NCBI GenBank assembly: GCA_028871235.1
Contig: JAGWNO010000099.1
Span: forward strand, 1-7,634
Direction: 5' to 3'
Length of the DNA: 7,634 nt
Source of the DNA: Gammaproteobacteria bacterium
GTDB taxonomy: Bacteria; Pseudomonadota; Gammaproteobacteria; Natronospirales; REEB76
Below are positions 1 to 6,072 of the stretch, piece after piece; within the stretch, counting starts at the first letter, position 1; the number at the start of each line of letters is the position of its first letter. Below the pieces are notes generated by a model. The model was not told the DNA's origin, did no database searches, and saw nothing but the letters and a program-made list of their open reading frames with translations. A program made the translations under genes and the position numbers.

Positions 1-462
1 CACCAGATTCGCCACCGAACCGCCGCTCAGCAGCACGCCGCCGGCGCCCGCGGGGAAACCCATGATCTCCCTGAGCCACTCCAGCACCTGCAACTCCACG
101 TAGGTGGCGCCCTGGTTGAAGCCGCCGGAATTGGTGTTGAGGGTGGCGGTGAGCATCTCGGCAATCACCCCCATGGGTGTGCCGTTGCCCATCACCCAGC
201 CCCAGAAGCGCGGGTGGATGTTGCCGAGCGGATACGGTTCCACCAGTTCGCGGTAGTCGGCATAGGCCGAGTGCATGCCCTCGCCCGCCTGCGGCAGCGG
301 CACGCGCAGGCGCGCACTCACCGCCACCGGCACCGGCCGCCACACCGGCCGTTCACGCACGCTCGCGAGGTAGCTCAAGGCGTCGTCCAGCACGCCGTGG
401 GCGAAGCGCCGGAATGCCTCCCAGTCTTCGGGGTCGAGGGTCTCTTCGGGCAGGGTGTTCAT
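1..462 (-). CDS. Group II PLP-dependent amino acid decarboxylase, N-terminal part (cut by window edge)
   Basis: This open frame starts at an ATG (462-460) and runs off the left edge without a stop, giving 154 residues of a protein that in this family is usually about 470-500 residues long. It resembles the aromatic-L-amino-acid/histidine/glutamate decarboxylase (group II) fold. Visible family signatures are NIHPRFWGW at residues 81-89, followed by a glycine-rich MGNGTP stretch, an N-x-N-x-GG segment near 109-114, the YVELQVLEWL helix at 121-130, and LLSGGSVANL at 144-153, which matches the conserved SGGS-x-ANL phosphate-binding region. The PLP-binding lysine lies beyond the window, so activity and substrate cannot be judged. 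An in-frame stop at 483-481 limits upstream extension, and no clear Shine-Dalgarno sequence precedes the ATG. It follows the small uncharacterised gene by 67 bases on the same strand and could be co-transcribed with it. The family call is firm; the substrate is unknown. Confidence 0.87.
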   Translation of the reverse strand, partial: MNTLPEETLDPEDWEAFRRFAHGVLDDALSYLASVRERPVWRPVPVAVSARLRVPLPQAGEGMHSAYADYRELVEPYPLGNIHPRFWGWVMGNGTPMGVIAEMLTATLNTNSGGFNQGATYVELQVLEWLREIMGFPAGAGGVLLSGGSVANLV

Positions 463-493
463 GGGATCGGGCCGCCGGGTTCACGGGCCGGTC

Positions 494-499
494 ATTCTA
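494..499 (-). promoter_or_regulatory. Weak candidate -10 element before the decarboxylase
   Basis: On the minus strand TAGAAT (five of six matches to TATAAT) lies 31 bases upstream of the decarboxylase ATG, in the 67-base gap after the preceding gene. No good -35 box is found at 16-18 bases, so this is only a possible separate promoter; co-transcription with the upstream gene is equally likely. Confidence 0.2.
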
Positions 500-529
500 C
501 CGGTCCGGCAGGCGCGCACCATGCGCGGC

Positions 530-1009
530 TCACGACGGCCGGCGGATGAGCTCGGTGCGCACCACCGCAAACTGCACTTCGTCCAGGCGGAAGAACACCG
601 GCTCGCCGGCGCCGTCCGCCAGCATCACGCAGCCCGGCACCTCGTCGGAGTAGGTGGCGGTGGCCAGGCCCTGGAACATGTCGTCCAGCGGGCCCTGGCC
701 GGAGTAATCCAGCACCAGCGGGTGCTGCCGGCCGCGCAGGTGGAAGGCCACGCCGCCCGCCGCCAGCACCGGCGCCCAGTCATGACCGTTGGCCTGCCGG
801 CCGCTCTGCAGGAACTGGATCTCCTTGACCGAGATGAGTGCGCTCAGCTCGGCGTCGATGGGAAACAGGTAGAAGGCCGGCACATGCGCATTGCCGGCGG
901 CCAGGCCTTTCACGCCGTCCAGGAACTCGGTGTAGTCGGCATCGCCGATCTCGATGCGGATGGCTTCCTCGCGGCCATAGAAACTGACTCTCAGATAACG
1001 GCTGAGCAT
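530..1009 (-). CDS. Small uncharacterised protein (159 residues)
   Basis: I do not recognise this family. The frame encodes about 159 residues from the second of two adjacent ATG codons (1012 and 1009). The second is preferred because AGGAG at 1021-1017 lies 7 bases from it and only 4 from the first. There is no signal peptide, transmembrane segment or cysteine cluster, so a soluble cytoplasmic protein is likely. It alternates short hydrophobic strands with charged turns. The phrases AFYLFPIDAEL...VKEIQFLQ (about residues 45-70) and PVFFRLDEVQF (about 136-146) look loosely alike, which might indicate two related half-domains, but this is a weak impression. The gene has its own SD, a candidate promoter and a hairpin leader upstream, and is followed after 67 bases by the decarboxylase gene. 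Clean start signals and ordinary protein composition support a real gene; its role is unknown. Confidence 0.75.
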   Translation of the reverse strand: MLSRYLRVSFYGREEAIRIEIGDADYTEFLDGVKGLAAGNAHVPAFYLFPIDAELSALISVKEIQFLQSGRQANGHDWAPVLAAGGVAFHLRGRQHPLVLDYSGQGPLDDMFQGLATATYSDEVPGCVMLADGAGEPVFFRLDEVQFAVVRTELIRRPS

Positions 1010-1016
1010 CATCGGT

Positions 1017-1021
1017 CTCCT
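1017..1021 (-). promoter_or_regulatory. Ribosome binding site of the uncharacterised gene
   Basis: AGGAG on the minus strand is followed by ACCG and then ATGATG. The distance favours the second ATG (1009) as the start and supports the gene being translated. Confidence 0.7.
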
Positions 1022-1037
1022 GCGTATCGTTATTGGA

Positions 1038-1060
1038 CACGGCCGCATGCAGCGGCCGTG
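1038..1060 (-). repeat. Perfect 9-bp inverted repeat / hairpin in the leader of the uncharacterised gene
   Basis: CACGGCCGC at 1038-1046 is separated by a 5-base loop (ATGCA) from its exact reverse complement GCGGCCGTG at 1052-1060. It lies between the candidate promoter (TATACT at 1081-1076) and the SD at 1021-1017, so it would be in the 5' untranslated mRNA. No T-run follows on either strand, which argues against a standard intrinsic terminator. It could be an mRNA-stabilising or regulatory hairpin, or a dyad bound by a protein. Confidence 0.6.
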
Positions 1061-1075
1061 GCAGCACCCGGGGGA

Positions 1076-1104
1076 AGTATAAACGGGATGCCATCATCCG
1101 CCAG
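1076..1104 (-). promoter_or_regulatory. Candidate sigma70-type promoter of the uncharacterised gene
   Basis: On the minus strand TATACT (1081-1076) matches the -10 consensus in five of six positions. At a spacing of 17 bases the hexamer CTGGCG (1104-1099) matches the -35 consensus in three of six. Transcription would begin near 1069, giving a leader of about 60 bases that contains the 9-bp hairpin. The bases just after the -10 are very GC-rich. The -10 is good, the -35 poor, so this is a moderate guess. Confidence 0.4.
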
Positions 1105-1117
1105 CCCGCGGAGCGGG
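1105..1117 (-). terminator. Weak hairpin downstream of korB, doubtful terminator
   Basis: A 5-bp stem (CCCGC / GCGGG) with a 3-base loop begins 32 bases after the korB stop codon. It has no T-run after it, so if kor transcription ends here it is not by a textbook intrinsic terminator; Rho-dependent termination or read-through is possible. It abuts the candidate promoter of the next gene. Confidence 0.2.
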
Positions 1118-1148
1118 TCGGGGGATCGCGTCGCAAGCGGCGGCGCGT

Positions 1149-2204
1149 TCAGCGGTACAGATCCTGGATCTCGTCGAGCGCCGCCGCACCCGGACACAGC
1201 TGCGCATGCGGCAGGTCGCGCAGCGCCTCGCTGACGGTGTGGCTGATGTCGTGCATCTCGCGCTGGTCCTCGTCGATGTAGAGCAGACCGGTGACGATCT
1301 CGCCGCGCTTCTGGTGCTCGTGCAGGTAGCTGTAGGCCTGGGCGCGGTTCTTGGGGTTGTACTCCTGCGACACCTTGCGCAGCACCACGGTGCTGCCGTC
1401 ATGCAGTTCCACCGGCATGGCTTCACCGGCATCATAGGCGGCGCGGATCGGCTGCCTGGCGGGCACGAAGTCGGCGTGCACCGCCGGATGGTAGAACTGG
1501 CGGGTGTGGGCGTAGCTCTTGGTGGAATCCTCGTGGTCGTTGAAGGTCACGCACGGCGAGAGCACGTCCAGCAGCGCGAAACCGTTGTGCATGAGTCCAG
1601 CCTTGATGAGCGGCACCAGCTGCGCCTTGTCGCCGGAGAAGCTGCGCGCCACGAAGCTGCCGCCGAGGGTCAGCGCCGTGATCACCGGATCGATGGGCGG
1701 CTGCTCGTTGACCTCGCCCTTCTTGGCCTTGCTGCCCAGGTCCGCGGAAGCCGAGAACTGGCCCTTGGTGAGGCCGTACACGCCGTTGTTCTCGATGATG
1801 TACAGCATGTTGAGGTTGCGGCGCAGGGCGTGCACGAACTGGCCGAGGCCGATGGACAGCGAATCGCCGTCGCCGGACACGCCGATATAGGAGAGATTGC
1901 GGTCGGCGGCATTGGCGCCGGTGGCCACCGAGGGCATGCGGCCGTGCACCGCGTTGATGCCGTGGGCCTGTGCGAGGAAATAGGCGGTGGTCTTGGAGGA
2001 GCAGCCGATGCCGCTCATCTTGGCGACCCCGTGGGGCGCGATGTTGAGTTCCCACAGCGCCTGGATCAGCGCCGCGGTGATGGAATCGTGGCCGCAGCCG
2101 GCGCACAGCGTTGACATGCCGCCTTCATAGTCGCGGCTGGTGAGCCCCAGGGCGTTCTTCGGCAGCTGCGAATGGCTGACCTTGGGTTTCTGCATGAAGC
2201 TCAT
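1149..2204 (-). CDS. korB: 2-oxoacid (2-oxoglutarate):ferredoxin oxidoreductase, beta subunit
   Basis: KorB is the thiamine-diphosphate subunit of 2-oxoacid:ferredoxin oxidoreductase, which binds the 2-oxoacid, decarboxylates it and passes electrons through a proximal [4Fe-4S] cluster. The 351-residue protein shows the cluster cysteines C34 and C37 (CAGCGH), C68 (GIGCS) and C218 (SPCVTFN), the TPP/Mg motif GDGD at 111-114 and the closing ENNGVYGLTKGQ at 138-149. The ATG at 2204 overlaps the korA stop in an ATGA arrangement, and a G-rich SD-like run (2218-2212) lies 7 bases upstream, so translation is probably coupled. The open frame continues upstream inside korA in another phase, but that part is not protein-like. 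No ferredoxin module is present, as in the Halobacterium/Thauera type. 2-Oxoglutarate is the likeliest substrate from gene arrangement and similarity to KorB; pyruvate or other 2-oxoacids cannot be excluded. Confidence 0.9.
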   Translation of the reverse strand: MSFMQKPKVSHSQLPKNALGLTSRDYEGGMSTLCAGCGHDSITAALIQALWELNIAPHGVAKMSGIGCSSKTTAYFLAQAHGINAVHGRMPSVATGANAADRNLSYIGVSGDGDSLSIGLGQFVHALRRNLNMLYIIENNGVYGLTKGQFSASADLGSKAKKGEVNEQPPIDPVITALTLGGSFVARSFSGDKAQLVPLIKAGLMHNGFALLDVLSPCVTFNDHEDSTKSYAHTRQFYHPAVHADFVPARQPIRAAYDAGEAMPVELHDGSTVVLRKVSQEYNPKNRAQAYSYLHEHQKRGEIVTGLLYIDEDQREMHDISHTVSEALRDLPHAQLCPGAAALDEIQDLYR

Positions 2205-4006
2205 GCCGCGGCCCCCCTGGCGAGCGCCGCGCTGATGCCGCTGATGATGCAGCGCGAATCGATGGGCATGCCGCCGTAATGCAGGATGGAGACGAGCTTG
2301 CGACGGTCCACGCCGGTCTCCAGCAGCAGCAGCGATTTGAGCTGGGCGTCGCGGTTCTGCTCCACCACGAAGATGCGCTCGTGGCGGTCGAGGAATTCCT
2401 GCAGCGCCGGGCTGAAGGGGAAACCGCGCACGCGCAGATAGTTCACCTCGGTGCCTTCGCGGGCGAGCACGTCCATGGCCTCGCGCACTGCGGCGTCGCA
2501 GCTGCCGACGGAGACAATGCCGGTGGTGACGCCCTTCCTGCTCCTGATGACCGGCGCCGGCAGCAGCGCCCTGGCGGCGTCGTGCTTGCGGCGCAGGCGG
2601 TCGAGCACCTCCTGGTACTCGTCGGCGTCCTCGGTGTAATCGCCGCGGTGGTTGTGGCCGGAACCGCGCACGAAATACGCGCCCTTGGGATGCACGCCCG
2701 GCAGGCTGCGGTAGGCGATGCCGTCGCCGTCGCCGTCGCTGTAACGGTGGAACACCTGCATGTCCCGCAATTGTTCCTGTGAATACACCTTGCCGCGGTC
2801 GGGCACATAACCCGCATCCCAGCGCTGCTTCGGCACCATCCAGTCGTTCATGCCGATGTCGAGATCGGAGAGCACCATCACCGGCGTCTGCAGGCGCTCC
2901 GCCAGATCGAAAGCCTGCACCGCGAACTGGAAGCACTCGGCCGGGTCCGCCGGGAACAGCAGCACGTGGCGGGTGTCGCCGTGGGAGGCGTAAGCGCACA
3001 GCAGCAGGTCGCCCTGCTGGGTGCGGGTGGGCATGCCGGTGGACGGGCCGACGCGCTGCACGTCGAAGATCACCGCCGGGATCTCGGCGTAATAGCCGAA
3101 ACCGATGAACTCGTTCATGAGCGAGATGCCGGGTCCGCTGGTGGGGGTGAAGGCGCGCGCGCCGTTCCAGCCCGCGCCCAGCACCATGCCGATGGCGGCC
3201 AGCTCATCCTCGGCCTGCACGATGCAGTAACGGTGCCTGCCGCTCTCGGGGTCCACGCGATAGCGCTCGCAGAAATCCTTGAAGGCGTCCATCAGCGAGG
3301 TGGACGGGGTGATGGGATACCAGGCGCCGACGGTGGCGCCGGCATACACGCAGCCGAGCGCCGCCATGGTGTTGCCGTCCACCATGATGTGGCCGGCGGT
3401 GGCGTCCATGCGCTCGAGCCTGAGCGGCAACGGGCAGCTGTGCTGCGCCTTGGCGCAGTCGTAACCCAGTTGCATGGCCTTGAGGTTGCCGGCGATGAGT
3501 TTCTGCTTGTCGGCGAAGGTCTCGCTGAGCAGCTGCCCGAGCACCGCCATGTCGAGGTCCAGCAAGGCCGCCAGCACCCCCACGTAGCAGACGTTCTTCA
3601 TGAGGATGCGCGCGCGGATGTTCTCGAATTCCGCGTTTACCAGTTGCGCCAGCGGGATGCCGATGAGGGTGACGTCGTCGCGCGCCAGCTCCCGGTCCCG
3701 CGGCCAGGTGGAATCGTAGATGAGGTAGCCGCCGGGGCTCACGTCCGCCAGATCGCTGGCGTAGGTCTGGGCGTTCATGGCCACCATGATGTCGACGCGC
3801 CCGGAACGCGCCAGATAGCCCTCGCGGCTGACGCGGATCTCGAACCAAGTGGGCAGGCCCTGGATGTTGGAGGGGAAGAAATTCTTGCCCACCACTGGGA
3901 TACCCATGCGGAAGATGGCTTTCATCAGCAGGCCGTTGGCGCTGGCCGAACCGGTGCCGTTGACGTTGGCGATCTTGATGACGAAGTCGTTGACGCGCGT
4001 TTGCAT
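2201..4006 (-). CDS. korA: 2-oxoacid (2-oxoglutarate):ferredoxin oxidoreductase, fused gamma-alpha subunit
   Basis: KorA is the large subunit, here 601 residues, with the gamma (CoA-side) domain fused ahead of the alpha domain. Residues 1-190 form the gamma part, with the IANVNGTGSASANG start and the GKNFFPSNIQGLPTWFEIRVS-type segment (about 40-60). The alpha part begins near 206 (HIMVDGNTMAALG) and holds the characteristic YPITPSTS at 230-237, TPTSGPGISLMNEF at 287-300 and GPSTGMPT at 320-327, then the RYSDGDGDGIAYRSLPG loop at 421-437 and a C-terminal transketolase-like domain. The ATG at 4006 is chosen because the conserved gamma sequence begins directly after it and only 5 bases separate it from the korC stop; sequence further upstream in this frame is shadow coding of korC. 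There is no strong SD, so reinitiation after korC is likely. The size matches the 66-kDa KorA of Thauera aromatica. The fusion is normal for this type. Confidence 0.91.
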   Translation of the reverse strand: MQTRVNDFVIKIANVNGTGSASANGLLMKAIFRMGIPVVGKNFFPSNIQGLPTWFEIRVSREGYLARSGRVDIMVAMNAQTYASDLADVSPGGYLIYDSTWPRDRELARDDVTLIGIPLAQLVNAEFENIRARILMKNVCYVGVLAALLDLDMAVLGQLLSETFADKQKLIAGNLKAMQLGYDCAKAQHSCPLPLRLERMDATAGHIMVDGNTMAALGCVYAGATVGAWYPITPSTSLMDAFKDFCERYRVDPESGRHRYCIVQAEDELAAIGMVLGAGWNGARAFTPTSGPGISLMNEFIGFGYYAEIPAVIFDVQRVGPSTGMPTRTQQGDLLLCAYASHGDTRHVLLFPADPAECFQFAVQAFDLAERLQTPVMVLSDLDIGMNDWMVPKQRWDAGYVPDRGKVYSQEQLRDMQVFHRYSDGDGDGIAYRSLPGVHPKGAYFVRGSGHNHRGDYTEDADEYQEVLDRLRRKHDAARALLPAPVIRSRKGVTTGIVSVGSCDAAVREAMDVLAREGTEVNYLRVRGFPFSPALQEFLDRHERIFVVEQNRDAQLKSLLLLETGVDRRKLVSILHYGGMPIDSRCIISGISAALARGAAA

Positions 4007-4011
4007 GGCGG

Positions 4012-5820
4012 TCAGGCGCGGCGCCGCTGCGGCGGTTGCGCGCTGCCGGCGGTCTGATCGCCGGCGTAAGGCACCTTGATGGAGGATTTCTGCATGTCCC
4101 AGGCGGCGGTGGGGCAGCGTTCCGCGCACAGTCCGCAGTGCACGCACTGGTCTTCGTCCTTCACCATCACCCGGCCGGTCTGCTTGAGCGCCGCGGACAC
4201 GTACAGCGGCTGGCTGCGGTTGAGTGCCGGCGCCTTGAGGCGGGTGCGCAGCTCATCCTCCTCGCCATTGTGGGTGATGGTGAGACAGGCGGTGGGGCAC
4301 ACGTCGATGCAGGCGTCGCATTCGATGCACTTGGGCGCGAAGAACACCGTCTGGATGTCGCAGTTGAGGCAGCGCTCCACCTCCACGCGGGTCTGCTCGT
4401 TGCTGAAGCCCAGCTCCACCTCGATATCGATCTTCTTGAAGCGCTCCTTGAGGCTCACGTGCGGCACCAGCCGGCGCACCGAGGTATCGAAGCTGTTGCT
4501 GTAGCTCCACTCATGGATGCCCATCTTGGTGCTGGTGAGATTCACGGCGAACGGCGGACGCACGCCGAGGTCCTCGCCATGGCAGTATTTGTGGATGGAG
4601 ATGGCCGCCTGGTGGCCGTGTTCCACCGCCCAGATGATGTTCTCCGGACCGAAGGCGGCATCGCCGCCGAAGAACACGCCCGGCAGCGTAGACTGCATGG
4701 TCTTTTTGTCCACCACCGGTACGTGCCATTCATCCAGCTCGAGCCCGATGCCGGACTCGATCCAGGGGAAGGCGTTCTCCTGGCCGATGGCGAGGATGAT
4801 GTCGTCCGCCGGCAGGAATTTCTCGCCGATCTTTTTCGATCTGAGCTTGCTGCCTTCCTGGTGATACTCCAGCACCTCGAAGTTCATGCCCTTGATCCGG
4901 CCATCCGCCAGCACGAACTCCCTGGGCGAATGGCATTCGATCATCTCCACGCTTTCCTCGACCGCCTCCTCCAGCTCCCAGTCGGAGGCCTTCATCATGC
5001 TCAAGGGCTTGCGCGCCATGACCTTCACGTCCGCGGCGCCGATCCGGAGGGAGGTGCGGCAGCAGTCCATGGCGGTGTTGCCGGCGCCGATGATGAGCAC
5101 CCGCCGGCCGACGCTGTCGATGTGCCCGAAGGCCACGGATTCCAGCCAGTCGATGCCGATGTGCACGTGCGCCGGGTCGGCGTAGCGGCCGGGGACGTCC
5201 AGGTTCTTGCCGCGCGGCGCGCCGCTGCCCACGAATACCGCGTCGAAACCCTGGGCAAGCAGCGCCTGCATGCTGGTGACCGGTGCGCCGAGGCGCAGAT
5301 CCACGCCCATGTCCACGATCATGCGGATCTCTTCAGCGAGCACTTCGGCAGGCAGGCGGAAGGCCGGGATGTTGGTGCGCATCAGGCCGCCGGGCTCGTG
5401 CTGTTTCTCAAACATCACCACCTCATAGCCCAGCGGCAGCAGATCGTTGGCCACGGTGAGCGAGGCGCAGCCGGCGCCCACACAGGCGATGCGTTTGCCG
5501 TTCTTGGCCTTGGGGATTTTCGGCAGACGCGCAGCGATGTCGCCCTTGTCATCGGCAGCCACGCGTTTCAGCCGGCAGATGGCCACGGGTTTCTGGTCGA
5601 CGCGGCCGCGGCGGCAGGCGGGTTCGCAGGGCCGGTCACAGACGCGCCCGAGGATGCCGGGGAACACATTGGATTCCCGGTTGAGCATGTAGGCGTCGGC
5701 GTAACGGCCCTGGGCGATGAGACGGATGTACTGGGGGACGTCGGTGTGGGCCGGACAGGCCCACTGGCAATCCACGACCCGATGGAAATAGTCGGGATCG
5801 GAGGTATCGGTGGGCTTCAA
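4012..5820 (-). CDS. korC: GltD-like FAD/NAD(P) oxidoreductase with C-terminal 2[4Fe-4S] ferredoxin domain
   Basis: This 602-residue protein probably passes electrons between KorAB and NAD(P) or a soluble ferredoxin. In order it has an N-terminal iron-sulfur domain with C18, C22 (CQWACPAHTDVP) and C61, C65, C69 (CDRPCEPAC); an FAD Rossmann motif GAGCAS at 115-120 with an acidic strand end; an NAD(P) motif IIGAGNTAMDCCR at 243-255; the closing FAD motif FFGGDAAFGPENIIWAVEHG at 383-402; and a ferredoxin domain with C498/C501/C504/C508 and C559/C562/C565/C569. The extra pair C484/C487 resembles a linker motif of GltD-like proteins. The start is TTG at 5820, supported by GGAG 7 bases upstream; no ATG or GTG exists between there and the in-frame stop at 5862-5860, and the next Met (45) would lose C18 and C22. 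It is first in the operon, 5 bases before korA. It matches the third, flavin-bearing subunit known from Azoarcus 2-oxoglutarate:NADP oxidoreductase; the exact acceptor is inferred. Confidence 0.85.
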   Translation of the reverse strand: MKPTDTSDPDYFHRVVDCQWACPAHTDVPQYIRLIAQGRYADAYMLNRESNVFPGILGRVCDRPCEPACRRGRVDQKPVAICRLKRVAADDKGDIAARLPKIPKAKNGKRIACVGAGCASLTVANDLLPLGYEVVMFEKQHEPGGLMRTNIPAFRLPAEVLAEEIRMIVDMGVDLRLGAPVTSMQALLAQGFDAVFVGSGAPRGKNLDVPGRYADPAHVHIGIDWLESVAFGHIDSVGRRVLIIGAGNTAMDCCRTSLRIGAADVKVMARKPLSMMKASDWELEEAVEESVEMIECHSPREFVLADGRIKGMNFEVLEYHQEGSKLRSKKIGEKFLPADDIILAIGQENAFPWIESGIGLELDEWHVPVVDKKTMQSTLPGVFFGGDAAFGPENIIWAVEHGHQAAISIHKYCHGEDLGVRPPFAVNLTSTKMGIHEWSYSNSFDTSVRRLVPHVSLKERFKKIDIEVELGFSNEQTRVEVERCLNCDIQTVFFAPKCIECDACIDVCPTACLTITHNGEEDELRTRLKAPALNRSQPLYVSAALKQTGRVMVKDEDQCVHCGLCAERCPTAAWDMQKSSIKVPYAGDQTAGSAQPPQRRRA

Positions 5821-5827
5821 CTGGCGA

Positions 5828-5831
5828 CTCC
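5828..5831 (-). promoter_or_regulatory. Ribosome binding site deciding the TTG start of korC
   Basis: GGAG on the minus strand lies 7 bases before TTG (5820-5818). In the open frame back to the upstream stop at 5862-5860 there is no other usual start codon, so this site fixes the start and indicates a rare TTG initiation for the operon's first gene. Confidence 0.65.
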
Positions 5832-5999
5832 GGCAGCGGTGTTCAGGCCGTTCCGCTGCTCACGGTCCCGCGCCGGGAAATGGGTGGTGATGCGCACACA
5901 GTGCATACGCCGGGAAGCATAGACGATTGCAGTGCGCAGGAGAATCGGCCGGACGGCGGCGCGCAGCCGCCCCCGGGCGCGGCGGCGGCACTCGCCGGC

Positions 6000-6022
6000 A
6001 TGCAAAAAATATAGTCTTGCAT
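6000..6022 (-). promoter_or_regulatory. Inverted repeat over a candidate kor operon promoter
   Basis: ATGCAA (6000-6005) and TTGCAT (6017-6022) are exact reverse complements separated by 11 bases, in a markedly AT-rich island within GC-rich DNA. On the minus strand the -10-like hexamer TATATT (6013-6008) lies between the two arms. The hexamer 17 bases upstream (GCTAAG) is a poor -35, which would fit a promoter needing an activator or one controlled by a repressor at the dyad. The transcript would carry a leader of about 180 bases before korC. Dyad and AT-rich island are visible; promoter and operator roles are inferred. Confidence 0.35.
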
Positions 6023-6034
6023 TTCATTGACTTA

Positions 6035-6048
6035 GCCGCATGCGCGGC
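6035..6048. repeat. Short inverted repeat resembling the hairpin after korB
   Basis: GCCGC and GCGGC flank a 4-base ATGC loop, 25 bases downstream of the cyclase stop. On the minus strand it reads GGCCGC-GCAT-GCGGCT, similar to the GGCCGC-TGCAT-GCGGCC core of the hairpin at 1038-1060. It has no following T-run. In DNA this GC-rich, the resemblance may be chance. Confidence 0.3.
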
Positions 6049-6072
6049 CGTCGCCGGGGTGGTGCGCCGGCT

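Larger units (their letters stand above)
5821..6072. other. Intergenic region between the diguanylate cyclase gene and korC
   Basis: This 252-base stretch holds no supported gene. The half near korC (about 5821-5998) is very GC-rich and would form the kor leader if transcription starts at the AT-rich island around 6000-6030. It includes complementary GC-rich runs near 5966-5990 that may fold. A minus-strand frame starting at TTG 6005 (62 codons; ATG at 5906 gives 29 codons) ends with TGA overlapping the korC TTG as TTGA. It has no SD and arginine-rich, low-complexity composition, so I do not call it. No intrinsic terminator with a T-run follows the cyclase stop. Confidence 0.6.

Noticed and set aside
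455..1234. A 259-codon plus-strand frame covering the uncharacterised gene and its leader
   Set aside because: The minus-strand gene has a clear SD and a more natural protein; the plus-strand product has no motif and crosses regulatory sequence.
2722..2742. Tandem GACGGC-type repeat within korA
   Set aside because: It encodes the SDGDGDG part of a loop expected in the family, so it is ordinary coding sequence, not a separate repeat element.
2205..2999. Upstream extension of the korB reading frame
   Set aside because: The conserved protein begins at the ATG at 2204; the extension lies wholly in korA in another phase and is rich in Arg, Ala and Gly without a motif.
2966..4057. A 363-codon plus-strand frame opposite korA (and a 302-codon one at 1206-2114 opposite korB)
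   Set aside because: Same antisense artefact of GC-rich coding DNA, with no recognisable motif or SD.
4036..5922. A 628-codon open frame on the plus strand opposite korC
   Set aside because: It is a shadow of korC caused by high GC and codon bias; its histidine-, valine- and glycine-rich product shows no domain, and korC on the other strand is unmistakable.
5817..6005. 62-codon minus-strand frame ending at the korC start
   Set aside because: TTG start, no SD and arginine-rich low-complexity product; noted only as a possible leader peptide.
6000..6022. Possible sigma54 promoter using TTGCA near 6005-6001 on the minus strand
   Set aside because: The required GG at the -24 position is absent at the right spacing.
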